Below, one piece after another: positions 6,106 to 12,941 of a DNA stretch of 13,546 nucleotides (position 1 is the first letter of the stretch; each line of letters starts with the position of its first letter). Location: NCBI GenBank assembly GCA_903920405.1, contig CAIXMC010000067.1:1-13546 (forward strand), read 5' to 3'. A program made the translations under genes and the position numbers. Below the pieces are notes generated by a model, which searched no databases, was not told the origin of the DNA, and was given only the letters and a program-made list of their open reading frames with translations. This DNA comes from an uncultured beta proteobacterium (GTDB lineage: Bacteria; Pseudomonadota; Gammaproteobacteria; Burkholderiales; Burkholderiaceae_C).

Positions 6106-6822
6106 TCAGGATTGAAGAACGGTGACCAACTGGCGGCTTTCCCAAACGATGCGTTCGGCTGCACCAAGCCAGCCATGTTGCACCAGGTTGGCCAAGGGTT
6201 GCGCTTCCAAAAAGACCGGCAGACAGGTCAAAAAATCATACCGAACGTGGTGGGTGTCAAGTACGCCCTGACGCCATTCGTCGCCAGCCTGGACCAGGGT
6301 GATGAGTGTCGATAGGCCAGCGCGGCAGGTTTGGTAGGCCAGACTGTTGCCAGACAACACCAGTGGGGCCAGCAGCAGGTGATGATTTTTTTGCCCCCAG
6401 TGCTGCGTCTGCCGCTGGGCGTCGTCGTGCTGCACGGCATTCACCGTTTCGCTGATCAGTGCTGTTGTTTCAGCGGTCAGCGCCGGATGGTAGGTGGCCA
6501 ACCCACAACACGCCTGCCACAGCACCGGCTGGGCGCGCAGCAGGTTCTGGCGATGCACGGGCAGGTTTTCATCGATTGCATCGTCCAAAATTCGGGCGTA
6601 CAGATGCACCCGTGCGCAATCAGCCAGCAGGGCATGGGTGGTGGCGGGAACAGGCTCTGCCAGCCACGGCTCGGCGAGCAAGCATAAAAAGTCAGGGAAA
6701 TGATCGGCCACATCATGCAGCCGCCGAACTGCCTGCGTGGCCACTGCGCCCTCGCTGGAGGGCTGAATTTGCGCAATGTCGGCTTTCAGGACATCGCTCA
6801 GGTGCTTTTTAATGCAGGACAT
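6106..6822 (-). CDS. All-alpha protein resembling class I isoprenoid synthases
   Basis: 238 aa from ATG 6822. The predicted chain is almost all helix. Two acidic motifs are spaced as in trans-isoprenyl/terpene synthases: LYARILDDAIDEN (74-86, like the first DDxxD) and LVQAGDEWRQGVLD (176-189, like the second Asp-rich QxxDDxxD). The second is weak (GDEW rather than DDxxD), so activity is uncertain; the fold could serve lipid binding. Its start overlaps the end of the preceding GTPase gene by 14 bases and the next gene follows after 19, so it is co-translated with the GTPases. A GTG start at 6855 is possible but would increase the overlap to 47 bases. If active, the substrate would be a prenyl diphosphate at or near the membrane. 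The family call is moderate; place in the operon is firm. Confidence 0.65.
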   Translation of the reverse strand: MSCIKKHLSDVLKADIAQIQPSSEGAVATQAVRRLHDVADHFPDFLCLLAEPWLAEPVPATTHALLADCARVHLYARILDDAIDENLPVHRQNLLRAQPVLWQACCGLATYHPALTAETTALISETVNAVQHDDAQRQTQHWGQKNHHLLLAPLVLSGNSLAYQTCRAGLSTLITLVQAGDEWRQGVLDTHHVRYDFLTCLPVFLEAQPLANLVQHGWLGAAERIVWESRQLVTVLQS

Positions 6823-9064
6823 CGATCGCGTTTTGGATGGCGACCGCTTCCTCACGCAGTCGGGTCAGTGTGGCCTCTTTTTCACGCGGGCCGGCGTTGG
6901 CTTGTTCAGTCAGTGCATCAATTTCAACCAACCGTTCGCCCACCAAAGCATCAACACGGTCTTCCCAGTAGCTTTTGATGCGCGATCGCATCAGATCGGT
7001 CATGCTGGCGGTTTGCTGGTCGAAATTGCGCAACCACTGGCTGACCGCTCGCTCGGCGTGGCGCAACAGCAGTGCCTGGCGCTCCTGGCGCTGGCTGATT
7101 TGGGCATCGCGGTGTTTTTGTTCGGCTTGCTGCTGGCTGCGGGCAAGCTCAAACTGCAAGCGTGCCTGTTCCTTTTTGTTTTGTTCCAGCGCCAGGCCGG
7201 TCAATTGGCGTTCGTTGGCGATGTCTTCGTTGCGCGCCAGCGCACGGCGCAATTGCTGGGTTTGGGAATCAATCTCGGCCAGCACTTGTGCCTGCTCGGC
7301 ACGCGCTTGCGGATCGATGATTTCCTCGTCTTGCGGTGCGCTGCCGAACATGCTACCGAACTTTTCGCCCCAATAACCCAGCGAGAGGACTTCGAGCACC
7401 CCCAGCTTGTTCATGGCTTGTTCGGGAATGCCAGCCACCTTGCGACCGAGTTGAATGCCCTTGGCTACCTTCACGGTCTTCGTTACGGTGTTGGCCACTT
7501 TGGCTGTCTTAACGGCCACATTGACCATTTTTGCGCCCTTGGCCACCAACGTGGCCACTTTAGCCCCGACCGCTGCCGGACTGACAAACATCAGTCCGAT
7601 GTCGGCAATTTCACCCAAAAAGCGACCGACCGCAGCGCCACTGCCGCCTTCGCTGATGCGCTGCACAATGCGCGGCAGGGGTTGCTCAGCAATTTGCTGA
7701 CGCTGCATCAGCAGTTCACGCATGGCACGCTCTTCTTCGTTCATGTCAGCGACTGACAGGGAGGCCAGTTTCTGCTCGACGGCTGCAAAATCTTCCTGCC
7801 TGTCTTGCAGTTCGTGCTGCAACTGGGTGAGTTTGCCGATGTCGAGAAAGTCATTCAATTCGATACTTTCTGGCGCGGGCAGACGCAGGTTGAACGCGTC
7901 CACCTGCGCAGGTGGCAGTTGCAACTTGCCGTAACTGCCTGACAGTTCAACCAAACTTTGCGCCATGTCGGCCTGCGATGTGCGCAACAGTTTGCCACCC
8001 TGGTTGCCAAAATCTTCCCAGCCCGACTCATCAGTCAGTTGGCTGCAAAGCGACTTGAGCTGGCCGGCCAGGCGCTGGCGCGCTTTTTCAGTGGCTAAGG
8101 CGCATTGCTGCAAGGTGCTGTCGCGGTCGTGCTGCTGCTGGTTGTAGAGGCCGGCCTTGAACTCGGACAGGGCTTGTTTGCGTTGCATCAGTTCTGCGTG
8201 AAAGGCTTGCATGGCCTGCTCTGACAGGACTTCGCAACTGCGCTGTGCCTGAGCGTTTTGCCCCAGTGCGTTTTGCAGGATGGGCTTTAATTCGGCGCGA
8301 AACCGACGTTGGCGAATATCGGCCAGATCTTCTTTGGCGCGGGCGATGAAATCCAGCACATCATCCTGCCCCAGGCCGTTTTTGCTGCAAGAGGCCAGGC
8401 GAGTTTTCAAGCCGGTGGCAGCTTCAATTTGCGCTGCCCACTGGGTTAGAGACGGCGCTTTTTCGCCACGTGCCACAGCGGACTCGACCTCGTCCCAGCG
8501 GGTTACCATGACTTTGACGCGCTTGCCGTTCTGGCTGATGATTTGCAGGGTTTCGAGATCGGTCTGCGACGGGCCACGCGGGTCAACCAGGTACAGCACC
8601 GCATCGGATTGCTGAATTTGCGCCACGGTGTATTCGCGGTGCGAGGCAGACAGGCTGCCCAGGCCCGGCAGGTCGATGATGGACAGTCCCTTGAGCCAGT
8701 CCAGTGGCAGATTCAGAACGGCACAGGCAGCGCCTTCTGGCGCCTGTGTGGTGGCCGCGGCAAAACCCGGTTCGTCGATCGGCAGCAGACTGCCATCCGA
8801 GCCTAACAGTTGCATCAGGCGCTGGGGGCCATATTCGATAAAGGTCGGCAAGGCGGTGGTTTCCTCCATGGCGGCCTGTAACAAAAGCACGCCCAGCAGC
8901 ATGTTGAGCAAGCTGCTTTTGCCGACCGAAAACGACCCGACCAGAGTCAATCGCAGCGGTGCATCGGTTTGCAACAGGGTGGCAGCCAGGTCGTCAAGGG
9001 CGCTTTGCCAATCGGCAGGCAGCAGGTTTTGGAGTTGGGACAGGAGGGGTTGAGGGGCAGTCAT
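6809..9064 (-). CDS. Dynamin-like GTPase with hydrophobic Gly/Ala-rich segment, 751 aa
   Basis: The G domain is N-terminal: P-loop VGSFSVGKSSLLN (42-54), switch-I threonines in MEETTALPTF (66-75), G3 IDLPGLGS (130-137) and G4 VTRWDEV (187-193). Long helical stalk regions follow (about 250-460). A glycine/alanine/valine-rich segment at about 475-545 (RFLGEIADIGLMFVSPAAVG, then repeated AKV/KTAKVA units) could insert in or lie on a membrane as a paddle does in bacterial dynamin-like proteins. A second coiled coil (580-680) and a charged C-terminus follow. ATG 9064 begins 11 bases after the preceding GTPase stop; the upstream AGAAAG is a weak ribosome site. Bacterial dynamins often occur in pairs encoded side by side, and this gene with 9076-11391 fits that. 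Membrane remodelling is the family role; the target here is unknown. Confidence 0.9.
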   Translation of the reverse strand: MTAPQPLLSQLQNLLPADWQSALDDLAATLLQTDAPLRLTLVGSFSVGKSSLLNMLLGVLLLQAAMEETTALPTFIEYGPQRLMQLLGSDGSLLPIDEPGFAAATTQAPEGAACAVLNLPLDWLKGLSIIDLPGLGSLSASHREYTVAQIQQSDAVLYLVDPRGPSQTDLETLQIISQNGKRVKVMVTRWDEVESAVARGEKAPSLTQWAAQIEAATGLKTRLASCSKNGLGQDDVLDFIARAKEDLADIRQRRFRAELKPILQNALGQNAQAQRSCEVLSEQAMQAFHAELMQRKQALSEFKAGLYNQQQHDRDSTLQQCALATEKARQRLAGQLKSLCSQLTDESGWEDFGNQGGKLLRTSQADMAQSLVELSGSYGKLQLPPAQVDAFNLRLPAPESIELNDFLDIGKLTQLQHELQDRQEDFAAVEQKLASLSVADMNEEERAMRELLMQRQQIAEQPLPRIVQRISEGGSGAAVGRFLGEIADIGLMFVSPAAVGAKVATLVAKGAKMVNVAVKTAKVANTVTKTVKVAKGIQLGRKVAGIPEQAMNKLGVLEVLSLGYWGEKFGSMFGSAPQDEEIIDPQARAEQAQVLAEIDSQTQQLRRALARNEDIANERQLTGLALEQNKKEQARLQFELARSQQQAEQKHRDAQISQRQERQALLLRHAERAVSQWLRNFDQQTASMTDLMRSRIKSYWEDRVDALVGERLVEIDALTEQANAGPREKEATLTRLREEAVAIQNAIDVLH

Positions 9065-9075
9065 GATGTTCTTTC

Positions 9076-11391
9076 TCAGGCTTTCAGGGCGGTTTGGGTT
9101 TGTGTCTGTAAGGCAGCCAGTTCAATTTGTGCGGTTGCCAACTGGGCTTTACGCTGGGCAATGGTGGCCTGGCTTTGCTGCAACAGGGTTTGAACTTCCT
9201 CACGTTTGGCGCGTTTGGCGTTGTTGGGTTCCAGGTATTGATCTTGTACGCAGCCTTGTAGCAATTCCAACTGGTTCATAAACAGCGTGTGAATGGCCTT
9301 GGCAGCGTGGTCTTGCAGGTAGCGGATGCGCTGGTCAAGCTGACCGGCTGTGCTTTTAATGAGTCGATTGACCGAGTCACGGATCAGGTCGGCTTGATCT
9401 TCTTTCGCCTGCTTCTCCAGTGCAGCTTGCTTGCGTTCAAAATCCGCGAGCTCCCGCTCGTATTTCTTTTGTGCTCTCTCCAGCGACTGGCGAGTGCCGG
9501 TCTTGCGCTCTTCTTCAGCAGTAATTTGGGCCATGCGCGTCTCCTTGTCAGCCAGTGCTTTTCTCTGTTCTTCGCGCTCGGCTTTCCAAGCCTCAACATT
9601 GCTGTTATCGGTGCGCTCAACGGTTGCGTATTTATCGTCGCTCCACATGCCACCTTTCTTGACTCGCTCTCTTTCATGGTGCACACTGGGTGACGGTTGT
9701 GGCCCGAGTTGTTCCAACATGCGTTCAGCCCTCTTGACAGCTTGACGAGCCATATCATGCGCTGCGGTGTTGGCACTATGCCGATCCTTGTCGGATTCAA
9801 TGCTGTCGATCTGTTCCCTGCGTGCGGCAATCTCTTGCTGGAGTTCAATTGCCTTCTGGTGGTGCGTTTCGATGCCTGATAAATCCAGATCGAATCGAAC
9901 ATCCAATGACGGAAGCTCGATGTCCACTTTGGCCATCTGGCCTTTGATTTGCGATACATGCTTGGCCATTTGCTCTTTGTAGTTAGTGCGCAGCCCTTCA
10001 AGAACCTTGGTCAATGCCTGCTTTTGGCTTTCCCACTCTTGGGTCACTTGTGCAGAGACGCTGTGAAACTGTTCGTCCAGACTTTCGGGCAAACCGATTT
10101 GTTTGACACCTTTGGCGATGGATTTTTTGATGTAGGCTTCATTCACTTGGATTTCGATCTCCGTTTTCAGATCGGCCAGTGGGGCAACCAGTTTGTGACG
10201 TACCTCCTCCTTGCAGTGATTGGCAGCAGCGTCATGCTCGAACTTTGAGTCCGAAGTGACACGTCTGAACTTTTCATCGAGCAGCTTGATGTCTTTCTCA
10301 AGGCTTTCCAGTTCACGCTGCCGCTCTGCCAGCGATTTATCTGAATTCAACTGCTCAGCCTCATCCTTGAGACCGGCAGACAGTTGGCTCTGGATATGCG
10401 AAAGCTGCTGTAGCGGCTTGCGGTAAATCTGCTCCATGGCTTCTCCGCTGGTAAACATGTGGGCGATACGCTGGGTCAAATGTGCGATGCCGGATCGTCT
10501 CTGGTGATCGGGGTTGTTGCTCAGCGCCCACTTTGCACTGACACCCATCAAATGGCTTGAATTGGTCAGTAAATCAACTTCGGCCTTGGGTTGTTTCTCA
10601 AGGCGCTTCGCAAAATTGTTTTTGACCTTGTCCATTTTTTCCTGAACCCGAACGGACTCTGGCTTTTTCTGATCTTGCGCATCTTCGGGTTCCAGCACTT
10701 TGTCCCACCAGTTGACGACAGTGATGAACTTGTTGAAATTGGTGCGAATCGTGCTTGAGAGGAAATCCCACTCTGAAGCCGATCCGCCCAGTTGCGTGGT
10801 GTTCTGCACCCAAAGTGCAATATGGGCTTCGGCGATGGCTTTGCGCGTGATGCCTTCATGGTGCTTCATCACTGACTCCAGTCCGGGTGTGTCAATCAGC
10901 ACCAGGCCTTTTTTGAGCAAGTCGTGATCCATGAACACCTCGATGTAATCCAGCGACCGGCGCACATGGGCATGGTTTTCATCAAGTTCGGTGCCCCAGC
11001 GAACCAGTTCCGAGTCATCGTGCCACGGCATGTCTTCAAAGGGCTTATCGTCCTGGTAGTGGATGCGAATGAACCGGTTATGTTGTCCAGCAGGCAGGGC
11101 ACGGATAAAGGTATTGATGGCGGTGGTGGCCTCCATCGCCGTTGGCAGCAATTCAATCCCCAGCAGGGCATTGACCAGACTGGATTTGCCGCGTGAAAAC
11201 TCGCCAATCACCACCAGACGCACCTGATCAGCGTTCAGTGCATCCAGCAGTTCGTCAAACTTGGCGTGCGAAGTCTTGAGTTCGGCGCTACCGAACTCAT
11301 CAAACAGCACTTTAGTTTTTGCAAGGTAATCCTTGGCCGTCTTAATATGGCTTTGGCGCTTTGCAAGGCTCTCATCGAGGACATTTGACAT
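9076..11391 (-). CDS. Dynamin-like GTPase with long coiled coil, 771 aa
   Basis: The G domain starts after an N-terminal helix: P-loop VIGEFSRGKSSLVNALLG (61-78), switch-I threonines MEATTAINTF (86-95), G3 LIDTPGLES (165-173) and G4 VVNWWDKV (225-232), where the usual lysine of N-K-x-D is replaced by tryptophan. From about 380 to the end the chain is dominated by charged coiled coil (LESLEKDIKLLDEKFRR, AERMLEQLG, KYERELADFERKQAALEKQ). There is no obvious transmembrane segment, so membrane contact may come from the partner encoded at 6809-9064. ATG 11391 is preceded by GGAG with good spacing; the longer frame from 11538 would overlap the zinc-ribbon gene and adds residues unlike the family. 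Residues 49-78 and the layout match bacterial dynamin-like proteins. The nearest known group (for example LeoA-like) cannot be settled by eye. Confidence 0.92.
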   Translation of the reverse strand: MSNVLDESLAKRQSHIKTAKDYLAKTKVLFDEFGSAELKTSHAKFDELLDALNADQVRLVVIGEFSRGKSSLVNALLGIELLPTAMEATTAINTFIRALPAGQHNRFIRIHYQDDKPFEDMPWHDDSELVRWGTELDENHAHVRRSLDYIEVFMDHDLLKKGLVLIDTPGLESVMKHHEGITRKAIAEAHIALWVQNTTQLGGSASEWDFLSSTIRTNFNKFITVVNWWDKVLEPEDAQDQKKPESVRVQEKMDKVKNNFAKRLEKQPKAEVDLLTNSSHLMGVSAKWALSNNPDHQRRSGIAHLTQRIAHMFTSGEAMEQIYRKPLQQLSHIQSQLSAGLKDEAEQLNSDKSLAERQRELESLEKDIKLLDEKFRRVTSDSKFEHDAAANHCKEEVRHKLVAPLADLKTEIEIQVNEAYIKKSIAKGVKQIGLPESLDEQFHSVSAQVTQEWESQKQALTKVLEGLRTNYKEQMAKHVSQIKGQMAKVDIELPSLDVRFDLDLSGIETHHQKAIELQQEIAARREQIDSIESDKDRHSANTAAHDMARQAVKRAERMLEQLGPQPSPSVHHERERVKKGGMWSDDKYATVERTDNSNVEAWKAEREEQRKALADKETRMAQITAEEERKTGTRQSLERAQKKYERELADFERKQAALEKQAKEDQADLIRDSVNRLIKSTAGQLDQRIRYLQDHAAKAIHTLFMNQLELLQGCVQDQYLEPNNAKRAKREEVQTLLQQSQATIAQRKAQLATAQIELAALQTQTQTALKA

Positions 11392-11444
11392 GGTGGGTTC
11401 TCCAAAAAAAGTGACAGATTTGAAAGGCTTTGTTTGCAGGGCTA

Positions 11445-11654
11445 TCAGCGCCAGAAGCGTTTGATCTGGTCGCTCAACTGCCCAAGTGCCGCCTGTGCAG
11501 CGTTGGCTCTGCTGGTTGTTAGCGGCGCATGGGCGCACTTGGGGCAGACAGTGTAATAGTCGCCGGGCCCCAGGGCATCGCTGCGCGGGGTCACGGTTTT
11601 TGACCAGCCGCAGGCCGGGCAGGTGTAGGTTTTGGGGGATGGTGCAATCGGCAT
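11445..11654 (-). CDS. Small zinc-ribbon protein, 69 aa
   Basis: Two CxxC pairs, CPAC (C12, C15) and CPKC (C37, C40), about 22 residues apart form a likely zinc ribbon, followed by a helical tail (SRANAAQAALGQLSDQIKRF). It is the first gene of the leftward cluster, 53 bases before the dynamin-like gene. The frame is open up to 11762, but the extra N-terminal residues look noncoding and ATG 11654 sits directly before the ribbon (MPIAPSPKTYTCPACGW). The Shine-Dalgarno is weak. It could be a nucleic-acid-binding regulator or a structural partner of the GTPases; nothing in the sequence decides. Confidence 0.65.
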   Translation of the reverse strand: MPIAPSPKTYTCPACGWSKTVTPRSDALGPGDYYTVCPKCAHAPLTTSRANAAQAALGQLSDQIKRFWR

Positions 11655-11755
11655 GGGATGAACTCGGTTAAATGACGAAAAAAGTGGGGCTATCGTAAAC
11701 GCAAGGACTGACAAATCCTGTCGTTTTTGGCAGGGCGGGCTGCTTGCAACACAAT

Positions 11756-11922
11756 AATTCAAACTGAAATGATATGCATCTTCTGACAGTCAAGGGGTGC
11801 GATTCAAAGTGATGTGGAAATTGACCGAACTGCAATATCTGTAGGCGCGGTCTTGCCCGCGCAGCGCGGCCAAGGCCGCGCCCACAAAAACAGATCAATT
11901 TCAACCGCAAGTGGTATGCATC
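11756..11922. repeat. Imperfect direct repeats flanking a palindrome
   Basis: AATTCAAACTGAAATGATAT with GCATC after it (11756-11780) resembles AATTTCAACCGCAAGTGGTA with TGCATC after it (11897-11922): both give AATT-CAA, a variable core, then TATGCATC. The two copies bracket the REP-like palindrome at 11841-11885. They may be remnants of a mobile element's flanks or binding sites; the match is imperfect. Confidence 0.4.
11841..11885. repeat. REP-like near-perfect palindrome
   Basis: Arms of 22 bases at 11841-11862 and 11864-11885 match at 19 positions around a single base; the left arm begins GTAGGCGCGGTCTTGCCCGC and the right arm ends GGCCGCGCCCAC. A further inverted 8-mer, GAAATTGA (11817-11824) and TCAATTTC (11895-11902), flanks it. 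GC-rich and gene-free, it resembles paired REP units. No REP-associated transposase gene is in the window. Confidence 0.75.
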
Positions 11923-11962
11923 ACCCGTGAATGTTTTGATCTTCGACATTACTTTGAATGAC

Positions 11963-11989
11963 GGCGGGTATATTCCCCGCCTCTCGGGG
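11963..11989. repeat. Two mutually exclusive GC hairpins
   Basis: GGCGGG (11963-11968) can pair with CCCGCC (11976-11981), or CCCCG (11975-11979) can pair with CGGGG (11985-11989). The two share bases, so only one can form at a time. This may be another degenerate extragenic repeat; no leader peptide or regulated gene follows directly. Confidence 0.4.
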
Positions 11990-12025
11990 CGATCCCTTTG
12001 TCTTTGGTTTTTTTGATGTCCGATA

Positions 12026-12050
12026 CCCCTCAGCTTGCTGCGGAGTTTTT
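12026..12050 (+). terminator. Terminator-like hairpin with T-run
   Basis: CCCCTCAGC (12026-12034) faces GCTGCGGAG (12037-12045) around TT, with one wobble and one mismatch, then TTTTT (12046-12050). The shape is that of a rightward Rho-independent terminator, yet no rightward gene ends here. It may insulate the antitoxin promoter from read-through or be a decayed repeat unit. Confidence 0.45.
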
Positions 12051-12237
12051 CATTTTTCTGAAATGGCCAACTGTCCAAAAATCAAAATTATTCATCAAAA
12101 TCAATTATTTAAGTTATATTTTAGAAAAACCGGGGATGTCTGGTTTCCTGCCATTGCCAGGAAATTGGGGACGTTTGTTGCTGTCAGCGACTGCGTTCTT
12201 CATGATTGACACGCCAGGCAGACCGTGACAAAACACA

Positions 12238-12266
12238 AACTATCGTGAAAATCATCTTCTTACAAT
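12238..12266 (+). promoter_or_regulatory. Candidate promoter of the antitoxin-toxin operon
   Basis: TACAAT at 12261-12266 is a good -10 box and lies about 28 bases before the antitoxin ATG. The -35 position (about 12238-12243, AACTAT) is poor. TTGACA at 12206-12211 is a perfect -35 box but has no good -10 at the right distance. An activator or the AbrB-fold antitoxin itself could compensate; toxin-antitoxin operons are usually autoregulated. No clear operator palindrome is visible. Confidence 0.35.
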
Positions 12267-12294
12267 GAGTTGATCGATTTAGAAGGAGTAAGAC

Positions 12295-12552
12295 ATGTCC
12301 GTAGCAACACTCTCATGCAAATTTCAAATTTCAGTGCCCAAAGATATTCGTGAGGCATTGCAGCTCAAACCAGGGCAGAAACTGGTTTTTTTGAACACAG
12401 GCTCATCCATCAAACTCATCCCACAACAGCCCATGACCGAACTGTTTGGCATTGCCCGGGGAGCAGACACCGACCATTACCGCGATCGCAGCGATGAACC
12501 AGAACCCTACACGCAAGCCTTGAACACTCTTCTGAACCAGGGCACGACATGA
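12295..12552 (+). CDS. vapB: AbrB/MazE-type antitoxin (VapB-like)
   Basis: 85 aa. Residues 1-47 form a swapped-hairpin AbrB DNA-binding domain: LSCKFQISVPKDIREALQLK, then PGQKLVF and IKLIPQQP. The C-terminal half is acidic and polar (GADTDHYRDRSDEPEPYTQA) and should wrap the toxin. The ATG has AAGGAG 6 bases upstream, the best ribosome site in the region, as expected for an antitoxin made in excess. The gene overlaps the toxin start by ATGA (12549-12552), so the two are translationally coupled. The protein would bind its own promoter and neutralise the PIN nuclease. There is no left-hand copy of this gene at the 121-189 fragment. Confidence 0.9.
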   Translation: MSVATLSCKFQISVPKDIREALQLKPGQKLVFLNTGSSIKLIPQQPMTELFGIARGADTDHYRDRSDEPEPYTQALNTLLNQGTT

Positions 12553-12941
12553 AGTTGCCAGACACCTGCGTCTGGATTGAAGCACTGGCGGGCACTCCCA
12601 CCGGTCAGCGTTATTACGATGTATTGCAACGCACAGACACCCTGATCGTGCCCACCTTGGTGCAATACGAACTGCGCCGCTGGTGTTTGCGTGCCATTGG
12701 TGCTGGTATGGCCGAAGACATCGCCGACAAAGCCATTGCCGCCATGCGAGCATCTCGTGTGCTTGTTTTGGATGAAGGTATCGCTCTTTATGCCGCCGAA
12801 CTAGCCCACCAGCACAGATTGGCCACCGCTGATGCCCTGATTTATGCCACAGCCTTGCGCGAAAAAGCCGAGTTGATCACCTGTGATGCCCATTTTGAAG
12901 GTCTTTTAGGTGTGAACTACCAACCCAAAGCACTCGCCTAA
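12549..12941 (+). CDS. vapC: VapC-type PIN-domain toxin ribonuclease
   Basis: 130 aa, a normal VapC length. The PIN acidic residues are in place: D5 in PDTCVWIE, E41 in VQYELRRW, D95 in LATADALIYATA and D113 in LITCDAHF. These bind a divalent metal and cut RNA, in known VapCs usually tRNA or rRNA; the target here is unknown. It starts within the antitoxin stop (ATGA). The final 22 codons recur at 121-189 as a fragment, and the next gene, the restriction-methylase, begins 15 bases after its stop, so all three may be one transcript. Loss of this locus by recombination between the repeats would remove the antitoxin as well. Confidence 0.92.
   Translation: MKLPDTCVWIEALAGTPTGQRYYDVLQRTDTLIVPTLVQYELRRWCLRAIGAGMAEDIADKAIAAMRASRVLVLDEGIALYAAELAHQHRLATADALIYATALREKAELITCDAHFEGLLGVNYQPKALA

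Larger units (their letters stand above)
11655..12294. other. Gene-free, palindrome-rich spacer between the GTPase cluster and the antitoxin gene
   Basis: About 640 bases with no gene I can support; the frames present (11668-12078 leftward, 11958-12228 rightward) are of low complexity across hairpins and have no ribosome sites. The spacer must hold the promoter of the leftward cluster (11655-11760) and that of the rightward antitoxin-toxin pair (12200-12270). It also holds the palindromes and repeats listed separately. Bases 12051-12130 are AT-rich. Confidence 0.6.

Noticed and set aside
5406..6125. 239-codon rightward open frame
   Set aside because: Shadow of the third GTPase gene; no family motif and no ribosome site.
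6776..7756. 326-codon rightward open frame
   Set aside because: It lies wholly opposite the 751-aa GTPase gene, whose motifs are clear, and its composition is that of a codon shadow.
11958..12228. Rightward frames of 83 and 76 codons before the antitoxin gene
   Set aside because: They run across hairpins and a terminator-like element, have no ribosome site, and show no recognisable protein pattern.
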